Source: Curvularia sp. ZM96 (taxonomy: Eukaryota; Ascomycota; Dothideomycetes; Pleosporales; Pleosporaceae). Taken from it: DNA of 64,000 nucleotides. The translations under genes and the position numbers were made by a program. The notes beneath the pieces are model-generated. The model was not told where the DNA came from. It worked only from the letters and a program-made list of their open reading frames with translations, and searched no databases. Where the stretch lies: assembly GCA_022457065.1 (NCBI GenBank), contig JAJGBQ010000004.1:1426001-1490000 (forward strand), written 5' to 3'. Shown in pieces: positions 1 to 10,266 of the stretch; positions within the stretch are counted from its first letter, which is position 1; the number at the start of each line of letters is the position of its first letter.

Positions 1-700
1 TAAATAAGACCTTCATATCTAATATCTAGCTTTAGAAAGTCTTTAAAAAGTAGCTAAGACGTTTTTTCTTAGTTATCTTAAAAGTATAAGATATTATTAT
101 AGATATTTATTATAATAACTAACTATTCAGACTATAATATAAATGCTATATATACTAAGAGAGTTACTATCTAGTAAAAAGACTCTAAGCTAGCTCTATA
201 TTATCTTAATAAATATAGTAACTACTTATTAAACTTTGTTACTATAAGATAAGATAGTAAACGCGCTTAATACAGGTTAATAGTTACTCTAAGAAGCTTC
301 TAGTAAATTTAAAATAGAATATTTAAGTTTTTTATTAATTTCTTTTTATAATAGTATTTAATAATTCCTTTTTATCATTACTTCATAATTTTTTATTTAT
401 AATAATATAATATAATATTATATACTTACTAAGTAATCTAACTCTACATCTATCTTACTACTAAGTAATCTAACTCTACTTCTACTTTATTACTAAGTAA
501 CTTAACTCTATTTCTATCTTACTACTAAGCTATCTAACTCTATCTCTACCTATCTTTAGTAACTCTATACTCTACCCCTACCTTAGTCTTAGTAGGTTTT
601 AGTAATCCTACCCCTACCTCTACCTAAGTCTTGGCAATCCTACCCCTACCCCACCTCCACCTATTTGCCACCCTAAGCGTAGCCTAGTACTACTTATAGT
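1..700. other. AT-rich, RIP-like degraded non-coding DNA
   Basis: This stretch is strongly AT-rich, full of TA dinucleotides and stop codons in all frames, and I see no gene in it. The composition changes sharply to normal around 760-850. That pattern is typical of repeats inactivated by repeat-induced point mutation in filamentous ascomycetes. No transposase or reverse transcriptase remnant could be read, so the parent element is unknown. Confidence 0.6.
427..660. repeat. Decayed tandem repeat, unit about 32 bp
   Basis: About six or seven imperfect copies of a roughly 32-bp unit run in tandem. Each carries a CTAAGTAATCTAACTCTA-like core followed by a pyrimidine tract. Copies on the right are rich in CCTACCCCTACC, while those on the left have T at many of the same positions. 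The array therefore shows a C-to-T gradient, which fits uneven RIP or deamination. Confidence 0.65.
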
Positions 701-713
701 AGTAGAGATATAA

Positions 714-755
714 GGTGTAAAGATAAAGGTGTAAAGATAAAGGTGTAAAGATAAA
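714..755. repeat. Three perfect copies of a 14-bp repeat
   Basis: The unit GGTGTAAAGATAAA occurs three times head to tail at 714-727, 728-741 and 742-755. It sits just inside the point where AT-rich DNA gives way to normal composition. Confidence 0.9.
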
Positions 756-846
756 GGTAATCACTAGACCACGCGTGCACGAGGTAGTTACGTTAACGAG
801 GTGGTGGGCCTAGTTAGTATTACCGTAAATGATCGTGGGGCTTAGC

Positions 847-860
847 ACTGCGGCCGCAGT
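847..860. promoter_or_regulatory. 14-bp perfect palindrome with CGG/CCG triplets
   Basis: ACTGCGGCCGCAGT is a perfect palindrome containing CGG directly abutting CCG, 569 bp upstream of the dehydrogenase start at 1430. Inverted CGG triplets are the usual half-sites of Zn2Cys6 regulators, two of which are encoded nearby. A role is inference only, because short GC palindromes also arise by chance. Confidence 0.25.
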
Positions 861-1429
861 TTCCGCAACCAAAATCTACTGTATCATGTACAAAGATTTC
901 GGGACAATCACATGGACCCGATTATTTTACTACTAACTCAAAAGACGGTGAACCATATTTCTTATGAATTAGTCAATATTCATTCCATGGATATGCTGGT
1001 TAGGTTTCCTTTCAGGTCTATGTAGACTGTCTAGCTTAAAAATCAATGAACAACACTATAATTGCATACTATCAATGTTGGAATTCACAGAGAGCATAGA
1101 GAGATCAACCTGGCGCTGAGGCTGTTCGCCCATTTTTGCACATGATAGATGTGGAGACATTGCGCATGTCAGCCGCTGCCGTTTCAAGCCACTTGCAACC
1201 CTGGTCACGGCCGCAGCAACCGCACATCGCACTATTGGTGATGATGGAGGTGGACGTACAAGACCTGCACGGTGCTTATAAATCTGCTTTTCAAAAGGTA
1301 TATTAAATAGTGTGCGCTCCTTCGTATCTAGCACTCTTGCAATCCATTCATAACTTGTTTCAAAATCCAAATATTGGTCACTACTCTCGACCAACACCGT
1401 ACAACTTCCGTCAGTCGTGAACCAACAAT

Positions 1430-2496
1430 ATGAGTGTTATTCTCAACTTCCGACGCAGCACTTTCCTCCCCCACAAAGCGCCCTTGACCGAGAAAAACCT
1501 TTCCGACCAAAGGGGCAAAGTCTTCGTAGTCACCGGCGGTTCTGGCGGTCTAGGCAAAGAACTCGTGAACATCCTCTACCAACGGAACGCCAAAATCTAC
1601 ATCGCTGCGCGCTCCAAGTCGAAAACCAACGAAGTCATTGAGGAACTTACTAAAAACCATCCGTCATCAACAGGAGAGTTGATTTTTCTTCCGCTCCAGC
1701 TCAATGACCTGCGAACGATTAAGAGCTCCGCTGAAGAATTCTTGTCTAAGGAGACGAGACTAGATGTCCTCTGGAACAATGCAGGTGTCATGGTGCCGCC
1801 GCAGGGCTCGAAGACGAAGCAGGGCTACGAGTTACAGATTGGCGTCAACAACCTGGGGCACTTCTTGTTCACATGGTTCCTCCGATCAACACTTGAAGCT
1901 ACTGCTCAGATAGCACCCAAGAACTCAGTGCGCGTTATTTGGGTGTCATCCAGTGCCGCAGATGGGGCACCGCATCCCGCGATCGATTTCGATAACATGG
2001 ATTACCATCTCGAAGAAGGGATTTGGTCAAAGTACTCGCGCAGCAAAGCTGGTAACGTGATTCACTCAGCTGAGTTTGCAAGGAGGACCCAGGGCTCTGG
2101 TATCGTCAGCATTGTAAGTTCTCTATGTTTCATGGAGGTTGAGATGTGCTGATGAGGGGTGATACAGGCTCTCGATCCTGGAAACTTTGTAACCAATCTC
2201 CAGCAAAACATGCCTAAAATGCAGCTTGCTATGTTTGTACGTCGTCTCGCTCTCGTACGCTCATGAATAACAGTTTGTGCTAACACTGTGTTCAGAAACT
2301 CATGACCTCGCATCCTAAGAATGGCGCCTACACTGAGCTCTTCGCAGGACTTAGCCCGACCATCACGGAGAAGGATAATGGCGGGTGGGTTTCACCATTC
2401 GGCAAGACCGAACCGGCGCGCAAAGATCTACTTGATCCAGAAATAGGGCGGACGTACTGGGAGTGGTCTGAAGCGCAGATTTCCCCATACTTGTGA
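1430..2496 (+). CDS. Short-chain dehydrogenase/reductase (SDR)
   Basis: This is a 317-residue NAD(P)-dependent oxidoreductase of the classical/extended SDR type, built from exons 1430-2113, 2168-2236 and 2296-2496. Both introns (54 and 59 nt) are phase 0 with GTAAGT and GTACGT donors. The Rossmann cofactor motif TGGSGGLG lies at residues 35-42, NNAG at 116-119, the catalytic serine in WVSSS near 171-175, and the active-site YSRSK at 202-206, so the enzyme appears intact. No signal peptide or membrane segment is evident, suggesting a cytosolic protein. It resembles fungal retinol-dehydrogenase-like SDRs, whose substrates are mostly unknown. It lies next to a broken paralog-like SDR, two zinc-cluster regulators and an MFS exporter, so a role in a small metabolic or detoxification locus is inferred. 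An upstream in-frame GTG at 1417 is in another frame and was ignored. Confidence 0.9.
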
Positions 2497-3182
2497 TCGT
2501 AAAACGCTCTGTCTAAAACATAAGAGTAGGCATATGTAATGGCATTTGATATTTGTTAGACCATGTCAATGCTCGGATGTGAGAAAAGCTGTGTAGTAGC
2601 ACATGAATAGTGTACATGAGCTGGGTCAACAAAGCCAATACACAGACATATGCCACCGACCGTTCCGAAAGTTGCAGACAGTGCAGCTAGGCCGGGCGAG
2701 ACAGGTAAAATATACATGTGTCCTACCATTTGCTACACTAGAAGACGGTAAGTACATCAGTAGTGTTTCAATTTCGCCTATCTTTACTGTGGGAAAGAAA
2801 GTCGGACTGTTAGTCTGTTTACTCCAGGAGTATCTCAGATCATCGATACATGGTTGTTCATCTCAAGTTCGGCTCCTTGTGATTTCACTTAAATGTTTGA
2901 ATTCGTGGATGTACAGTAATTAAGGTTTTGTTTTCTTTGCTAGACGACGTTATGTGTTAATATATTTGATTATCAATTAGTAGAAAATTCTATCAACGTG
3001 CAGTTTTTTGCAGGTTCCATGTTTTAAGTAGTGAGAACAATATTGTTATACCTAACAAACAAAGCTATGTGTGTCGCTTTGTAGACTATGCACAATCTTT
3101 TCACACAGTCTTACATCATGAAAACCTCTCTGACACGGCCGCTCTATTTATTTAGCAGTGTTTGAGACTTGCATGTCCGCTA
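2497..3182. other. Intergenic, convergent 3' ends
   Basis: This lies between the intact SDR (plus) and the SDR pseudogene (minus). It is moderately AT-rich. A 106-codon open frame at 2603-2923 has no recognisable domain and probably occurs by chance. I see no gene here. Confidence 0.6.
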
Positions 3183-3832
3183 CTACGCCTGATTTTCAAG
3201 CTCCTTCTCCGTCCATGACCAGAGTTTCTCCGCCAGCTTCGGATCATTTGTATGCCTCTTTCCCCGACCAGCTACACCCACTGGTTCGTTGTACTTGCCG
3301 GACTTGATGTTTGAATTTGTAGAAGCCCACAGCTGATTGAGTGCGCCCGTGTATACATCGACACCAATGAAGGACGCTACGACTTTCCACATGATGCGCA
3401 TGAGGACACCGTTCTCCCTCATGGTGTTGGGTAAGTTGGTGTACCAAACTGGATCTCATTGCCGTCCTTGGTCGTTCCTTCAGGGACCGACATGATACCC
3501 GCGTTGAGAAGGAGCAGGTCGAGGCGCTGGAATTCCTGGCGGAAGGTCTTGGCTGCTTCACTGATGGATTCGAAGGACGTGAGGTCCATCTGGAGGACCT
3601 TGATCGGGGGCGCCTTGGGCACTTGCTGCTTGATATCATCGATGGCTTCTTGGGCTTTGCTGTTGTTGCGGGCGCCAAGCTAGATCTCGGCTGGGTTGTG
3701 TTTGGCGAGCTCGAGGATGGATTGCTTGCCCAGGCCGCTGTTGCCACCTGTGACGAGAATGACTCTGCCCTCTAAGGAGGGAATATCCTTGTCTGGGTTG
3801 AAGCGCACGCCTTTACTTGAGAAGGCACCCAT
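3183..3832 (-). pseudogene. SDR pseudogene: nonsense codon plus internal deletion
   Basis: Read on the minus strand from ATG at 3832, the frame encodes a normal SDR N-terminus with the cofactor motif TGGNSGLG. After HNPAEI a TAG stop follows, where related enzymes have a tyrosine before LGAR. The frame then continues with LDLLLLNAGIM and reaches QFGT near 3447. The C-terminal segment (about 3422-3183, including NEPVGVAGRGK and LWSWTEKELE) follows directly in a different frame. The expected middle of roughly 130 residues, with the catalytic Ser and YxxxK, is absent. A nonsense mutation, an internal deletion and a frameshift together make this a dead gene. It is divergent from the zinc-cluster regulator at 4170, so it may once have been that regulator's target. 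Confidence 0.85.
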
Positions 3833-3894
3833 TGCAGCTGTCGATGGATAATGATAGGTTTGCTATCGTGTAAGGCAGGAAAAGATGCAGAGTA

Positions 3895-3914
3895 ATTTCG
3901 TCCGCGGACGAAAT
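3895..3914. promoter_or_regulatory. 20-bp perfect palindrome containing TCCGCGGA (PDRE-like)
   Basis: ATTTCGTCCGCGGACGAAAT is its own reverse complement over all 20 bases. It lies in the divergent promoter between the SDR pseudogene (ATG 62 bp away) and the zinc-cluster gene at 4170 (ATG 255 bp away). Its core TCCGCGGA equals the yeast Pdr1/Pdr3 pleiotropic drug response element, an everted CCG/CGG pair bound by Zn2Cys6 dimers. I infer an operator for one of the two neighbouring regulators. Confidence 0.6.
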
Positions 3915-4169
3915 ATGGTCGTTGTATAGGGATTGCAGCTCTGCTTGAAACTCGTGGTTGAGCTGACGCGGCGACTCTTTCGAGTGATGACATGGACCCA
4001 CTGCGGGAACGAATGCAGGTGCGGCCGCATTCTCCGCTCGCTACGGCTGGGTCATGGCACCCCTGCTTAGCGCAACCCACAACCCCTCTGCTCTCAGCCA
4101 CGCTTCCGGGCCAGTTCCCGTCCATCACCACAGTCTCGTCTCTTCATTCCTTCGTTTCTCACGGAGAAA

Positions 4170-6128
4170 TTGAAGACAATGGATCCGATCCCCGACAGCG
4201 CCATCCCACGTAGCCAACAAGCATGCCGAGCCTGCAAGCAACACAAGCGACGCTGTGATAAAGGCATACCCGAGTGCAGCCTCTGCCGACGGACAGGCCG
4301 CAAATGCGAATACACCGACCCGCCAGACCCTCTACCTACTGCGGCCGAGTTTGCTGCCATGCGGACACGGCTCGACTACGTAGAAGAGCGCCTAGCTTCC
4401 TCGTTTAATCTATGCTTTACCGAGTCCCGTGATTCGCCAGCTACATCAAATCGCACCCATGTTGACCCTATTCATCATCACAATCTTGGATCACCCACTG
4501 ATTCCAATGGCTTGGCTATGGGCCAAGACCATTCTAAAGTAGACTTTCCCGTGGCAATGTTCCTCGATATCGACTACTTTGTCTGGGCTGGAATGCGGCT
4601 ACCGCATCCCTCTGTTTCTATTCCCATGGTAAGCCATTGCTTCTGCATCGTATATCTGTTCAGGTACAACCTATCTTGCTAATTGGGTCCAAGGATGTTC
4701 TTGCACTGCTCAATCAAGGCAATATCTTGATTGACACCTCACGTGACTACTTCGACACCATCCACTCTTGGATGCCTATTCTGTCCAAGAAGAGGATGGA
4801 TCTTGGTATCGCAGTGCAGAATTCAGGTCCTGATCTCGCCATGCTGTTTCTTGCCATGAAATTGGTCATCACACCCGCCGACGACGTCGCTAACAGCTCA
4901 CTGTACTCAATGTCCAAGAACTTTTTGGCTGCTCTCGAACGTCAAGGTGTTGTCTCGTTGCTCTGTCTCCAGGCTATGGTTCTCGTTGCGCTCTACGAGA
5001 GCAGCCATGCTATATATCCTGCCGCATGGATGACCATCGGGGCTTGCGCGCGGTATGCCGACATGCTTGGGCTTTCTTGTGGAGGAAAGAGCATAGCCTG
5101 CATGGGCCAAGCTGTACGTTTAGCAATTCCCTAGTCTTTTTTGTTCTCAAAGAGACCAAATTCGACGTAGATGGGCGCAGACTTATCTCTTTGCTACCAG
5201 AATACATGGACAGAATTGGAGGAGAGAAGAAGAGTTTGGTGGGCCATTTTCATCCTCGATAGGCTCGTATCTATGGGAAGCAGAAGAGCTTGCTCGCTCT
5301 CAGAACCGTTACCCGAGGGCAGTTTGCCAGTTGACGATGAAGCTTGGGTGTGCTACTCACCTTGCATCAACCCTTCCATACGCCTCTGATGCTAACAAAG
5401 GGCGTGCTAACAAATTCTTCTCGTAGGATATGGGCGACCTCACCCGCTCCATGAGTCACGCTGTCTCCACTCATTACCAAATCCCTCAATCATCCTTCGC
5501 TCGTCTCTGTCAAGCGGCCATCTACGTCGATCAGGCTATAGCCTTTACGCGAAACCAACAACAAATGAGCGATTCACGTATCACAGAGCTTACAGTGCTC
5601 GCCGATGAACTCTGCGCCTTTTGCGCTATCATGGACAACACTCCTGGAGGCTACCCCCAAGACGGCTTCCTGTCCCTCCTCGCACCACAGTGTGTCGCTC
5701 GATCCGCGCTCTTCATCATTTTAGATGCCTCCTCCTGCCCCGAAAAAATTGGAACAGGTGCAGGATACATTACCACTACCGATGCGAAGACGCCTGCCGA
5801 GCTCAACCTGCAGGCGTATTCGATCAACATAATCCAGCAAGTAAGTGATCAAGCCCACAAGCTCATCAAAGAAATCATGTCCATGGTGGACATGGAGGCG
5901 CAGCTGGGAAAGGTTAGCCCCTTCATCCTTTGTTATATGTATTTCGCCTTGGCGACATTCTACTGTTTCTTTGGAGAAAATGGAATGGAAACGTATAAAG
6001 CTAGCATTGACGAATTAGGTATTTTTTTGAAGAAGGTGGGCATAAGATGGAAGTTAGCCGACAAGTACATAGAACTTGCAAAGTTTTATGATGTATCGGA
6101 AAGGATGAAGAACTTTCCTAGTCGTTAA
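4170..6128 (+). CDS. Zn2Cys6 fungal-specific transcription factor (TF1)
   Basis: This is a 575-residue regulator from exons 4170-4628, 4694-5113, 5201-5347 and 5427-6128. All three introns (65, 87, 79 nt) are phase 0. A canonical zinc cluster occupies residues 16-43, with cysteines at 16, 19, 26, 33, 36 and 43 and the basic loop KQHKRR. The remainder matches the fungal_trans middle homology domain: the DTIHSWMPILSKKR segment after the linker and the characteristic ELEERRRVWWAIFILDR block in exon 3. Such proteins are nuclear, usually dimeric, and bind CGG triplets, and many control adjacent metabolic genes. It is divergent from a dead SDR, and the intervening promoter holds a perfect 20-bp palindrome with a CCGCGG centre. 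Its target genes cannot be told from sequence. The start is the first ATG directly before the cluster. Confidence 0.92.
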
Positions 6129-7414
6129 ATCCAGAAAATAAAGAAATTTCACATCTTTCCTTTGCCTTTTTCCTTGCAGGATGTGTCAAATACCCTTACA
6201 CTTGTTAGTATCAAGGCTTTAGATATATGGTTAATCAATTGATGATTGCCATTGGTTACCAGTTCCACCTCAGCCCCTACCACCACATCAACAGTTAACT
6301 ATTACTGGCCATGCGCACCTCAATCAAACGATTTGAATGGGAAGTATCTTTTTGTTTTCAATCTAGCGTAGCGTTAGATCCTTTTGTTAGCACTATGTCA
6401 TTATGCTGTCTAGCACGATAGCCGTTAAGTATTCCGCTCTTTATCACGATTGTGCGTCAATCATTGCACTCTAGATCAAAGTAGCCTAAGGCCTAACTTT
6501 CATTTTAGAGCTATTAGTACTATAGTAGTAGCAAATATTTCACGCTGTTGTTTGTTAAACATCTAAGCGTATTAGTAGCGCTTGCTACCTTAAAGCAGCA
6601 TTATAGTGCTTAATTCTTAATACTTACTAGTTTTGCGCTATTATAGGCATGCTTTTCAAGATTATACAGCTAACGAATTTACTATACTATACTCGCTTGC
6701 ATAATAGATTTCCAACCCTAATACAGTGCCTAAGCGCAGTTTAATTAAATAAGCAAAATCTAGATATTAGAGGTAGTGTAAGGATGTAGATAGTACGAGG
6801 CCACAGTATCTACTAGAGTGGACGATAATAGATCAGTCACTACAGCAGTCACTAAGAGAAGAGAGAGATATAAGAGGAAAACTGCATTCTAGCCATAGGT
6901 AAAATCGAAGAGTGGACAGTTCGTGCTGTCGTGAGGTTGTTGTCCTCCCTCTCACTACTACAGGAACTACGTATACTATCTATTTTCCAAGCACGTGACT
7001 AGTCACACTGTACACTAGCACAATACCTTTTTATTATAAGAAATGAATGAGAAATTGATAAAACAAATTAGGCTAAATGTTGAAGTGTGATAGGTTATCG
7101 AAGACGGGTGGTGAAACTATGATAAATGGCTATGATTATTGACTAATCGTGTTATCTGTTGTTCTATTCTCTTGATCCCCGCTAATCTCACTAAGCTGAT
7201 CGTGGTGAATCGTGCATGCTGACTAAGACAGAATCCGGGTAGTGGATATTTCTGCCACTTTGCGCCGCCGGATTTCGGCTGGAACGGATTTGGTGAAAGT
7301 ACCCCTGGCTCCCCTGTGTGCGCAAGGGGCAACAGGCGGCAATCAATACGCAACGGGGTTTTCTAGCTCGTCAACACAACATCATTCTACACGTCCTTAT
7401 CTTAGCGCGAATCT
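6129..7414. other. AT-rich island between the two regulators
   Basis: From about 6180 to 7100 the DNA is TA-rich with stops in every frame, resembling the left edge of the window and suggesting a RIP-degraded insertion. From about 7100 composition recovers. Open frames at 7117-7353 and 7242-7487 overlap on opposite strands and have no recognisable features. I see no gene. Confidence 0.55.
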
Positions 7415-7436
7415 ATACAAAACCGCGGCTTTGTAT
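7415..7436. promoter_or_regulatory. 22-bp near-perfect palindrome centred on CCGCGG
   Basis: The left half ATACAAAACCG and right half CGGCTTTGTAT pair at 10 of 11 positions around a CCGCGG centre. It lies 239 bp upstream of the second zinc-cluster gene, almost the same spacing as the palindrome before the first one. A/T-rich arms around an everted CCG/CGG pair are shared by both. I infer a binding site for a Zn2Cys6 dimer. Confidence 0.5.
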
Positions 7437-7675
7437 GCAATAGCGGTTAAAGGAAGTACAGGTGTGTTAATCCGTAAGTTTAAGTGAAACTATTCACTAG
7501 CGTCCGCCAGCCATCAGGAGTGTTGCGCGTTAAGCTGTGTCAGGCACGCTAGTTCGAGAGCCTAACTGGGGTAGCTTACCATACACCTCGTAGAATGCAG
7601 GCATTGCAGGTTGCAGAGTCGCTCTCTATGACAGCAACATCATCGACTTCCCAATAGACTTAGGAAGTGGCCGCG

Positions 7676-9613
7676 ATGGAAAGCATCAAGACTAGAAAAA
7701 CACCTGCGCCATATGGACAAGCTTGCGCGCACTGCGTCAAGGCCAAAGCCCGATGCATGCTGCTCGATGGAGGCACCTGTGAAAGGTCAGTGGAATCGTT
7801 CCACGAGTCGATCTTGAACGCAAGAATTGCAATTTCCAGGCCGGAGTGCCTGGCTGTATGCGAAAGTCGAAAAGTTAGATCACTGCCCCCTTGACTGACA
7901 CAATTCCAGATGTCATCGACTAAACAAAGAGTGCACTCCCTCGTCTGGTGTACGCAAGAAAAGCTCCAGGGTTACCATAGCATCGAAAAGGAGTCGATTA
8001 GAAGACAAACTCGACGATCTGGCGTCTATACTCCGCACACGGCATGCAACTCCTCAGCAAGATGCTATGCCACTCCAGGCTGTCACGCTCCGGTCCCTTG
8101 ACTTCACGACACAACCAGATGGTATCGAAGCCTTACGCAATCAGCATCTCACCGAGGAGGAACTGAGGAAATTTTGTAGTCTTCATTTGCCACACTTTCC
8201 CCTGGTACACCTACCCCCGAACCTCTCAGCGAGACAACTCGAAAACGAAAAGCCACTTCTATCCCTAGCCATCAAGACTATTTCCAACAAAGCACACTCC
8301 TCGCAGACTGTGCTAAGCAAGAAACTGCGCGAGATGGTAGCACTGAAGATGATGGTTGATGGGGAGAAGAGTCTTGATCTGCTGCTGAGCGTGCTGACTT
8401 GCATGACTTGGTAAACCACCTTCATTGTTATCAGTTTATCGCTAATCCCATTAGGTCTATATATTTTACCTTAGGCAAACAGTTCGTTGGTATGCTAGCG
8501 GCATTGTCACGCTCACTTGTTAGTGACCTCCGCCTCGACGAGCACCAAAACTTTTCGTGGTGTCCGGCTGTTAGCTCTTATAAGGGAGACCAGACTATTC
8601 GTTCCAATACATCCCGTCGCGCTTACATAGCATGTTTCGCGCTTAGTACAACGTACGTTTACATCAGCCTGATCTCTTGACTTTTTTGAATACTAGAGGG
8701 ATGATAAAGAGCTGTCAATTCAATATTTAACCTTTGGCAGCATCTCAAAAACATTCAAATACGACATGATGCCGTGGTCACCACAACTCGAACAGAATTG
8801 TTCCCAACTAGCCACAGCCGCTGAGACAGAAGGGGATCAACTTCTCGTCGTCGTGGCTCGTATATCGAGGATCTGTCTGCAAGCAGCCGATGTGAGCCGG
8901 CATCTGAACGAGAATAATGGCACACACGCCACACTGCACATCGCGCCCTTGCTATCTTCGCTTGACCAGCTTAGTAGTACATTTACCAGGGACGTGTCTC
9001 AGCATTGTAAGTGTTCCGCTGTATTACGAAGGCTTGTTAAGCTAACACATACATGAAAGCCAATGTTGTCGCATTTATGTCGACTGCTCGAATAAGTGTA
9101 TATGAGCTTCTCATCCTACATGCACCACCTCAACCCACCCCAGGCAGTCAATTGTTCGATCACAGGCGACTCGAACATCTGATGGCCTTCCTACATTTAT
9201 GCAAGCAATGTACGGAGCAATATCTCAAGTTCGACTTCATTCATATTACGACGCCCACGAGTGTTGTCTTTACGCACAGTCTAAGAAATCTGCATAGGCT
9301 ATCAACACTAACAGACGCCGGCTGGGACTCATTAATAGTACGCCAGACAGTGGACATTGTTGAAATATTGGAGCTTTGTGCTACAGGGGCCGAAAGAGTC
9401 GATGCAAAGCTAGAGGAGGAACTAGGCGAGCACAGCGTTTTTGCCATTGCGGCAAAGTCGGTCCGGGAGTCAGCACCGCCGAATTGGCGGGCACACAACT
9501 CAGAGCTTCATGACGATGAAGACACTACCATGCAAGGCTTTACTGAATCGCTGAATCTTCCGTTTGCAGACTTCACGGATGACTTTTGGTCGAATCCTCC
9601 ATTTTACCTGTAA
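7676..9613 (+). CDS. Zn2Cys6 fungal-specific transcription factor (TF2)
   Basis: Five exons (7676-7785, 7910-8410, 8455-8652, 8741-9006, 9060-9613) give a 542-residue protein. The first intron (124 nt) splits the zinc cluster. After joining, cysteines stand at residues 17, 20, 27, 35, 38 and 45, a CX2CX6CX7CX2CX6C cluster. A basic stretch (RKKSSR, SKRSR) follows, then a short helix and a middle domain with DLLLSVLTCMTW and MLAALSRSLVSDLRLDE, typical of fungal secondary-metabolism regulators. The 44-nt second intron is short but has GTAAAC and TTAG ends and restores the expected TWSIYF junction. The true start is ATG 7676, since the codon at 7667 is GTG. It is convergent with the MFS exporter downstream. 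It probably acts in the nucleus on this locus; its ligand and targets are unknown. Confidence 0.9.
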
Positions 9614-10266
9614 CTTGCGGTACATCTTCAAGATACTCTCGTAGGGAAGCATGTGTTTTTATTAGAGCACATCATTGCGAACAATATCACAAACGTTGAT
9701 ATGGCGTGAAAGAAAAGAGATTGGAGTTCTTTCTGGGGATTCAAGAACTGGAGACTATAGCGGATTTCGCCGTCGTTTCGGCGTTTTGTATCGCACGCGA
9801 TGTGACGCAAGCTGATGTGATGTGATTAGCACCCTTGCTTAAAACCTGCTCTGAATATAGCAACGAGTAAGGCTAGGCGTCACAGAGATTCATGTTACAA
9901 GAGATCTGCTAATTGAGCAACTATCACGGTGTGTTAGATAAATAAATGGCTTATGTTTGTTGTACCCATATCGCAATGGAGTAGATGAGGGTTCGTCGAA
10001 AGCAAAGGAACCCCAAAAAAAAAAGAAATTTGGGATGTTGGACATGAGTCACATATGAATAACCAAGTCAATTGTCACCGATGTGCCCCAAATTGTAAAC
10101 TTTTAAATTGCAGGATGCTGAAAAGGGTGACATGCAATGGTAAGAGGTGTGATTTCTGATTTGAAGAGAAGTTGTAAGCTACTATGGGAAAGGAATGTCC
10201 TTGATATGACTGACGGGGAACCTGATGATTGGGCATTTACCTGCTTCAAAGCACTTCGTCGCAACC
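9614..10266. other. Intergenic, convergent 3' ends
   Basis: This lies between TF2 (plus) and the MFS gene (minus). It is AT-rich with an A-run near 10015-10025. I see no gene, only shadows of the MFS coding strand beginning near 10137. Confidence 0.6.

Noticed and set aside
2603..2923. 106-codon open frame downstream of the SDR
   Set aside because: No recognisable features and no splice partners in AT-rich DNA; probably chance.
4629..4663. 35-nt first intron for TF1 ending at TTCAG
   Set aside because: It is too short and puts the following exon out of frame; the acceptor at 4693 gives a 65-nt intron and the expected protein.
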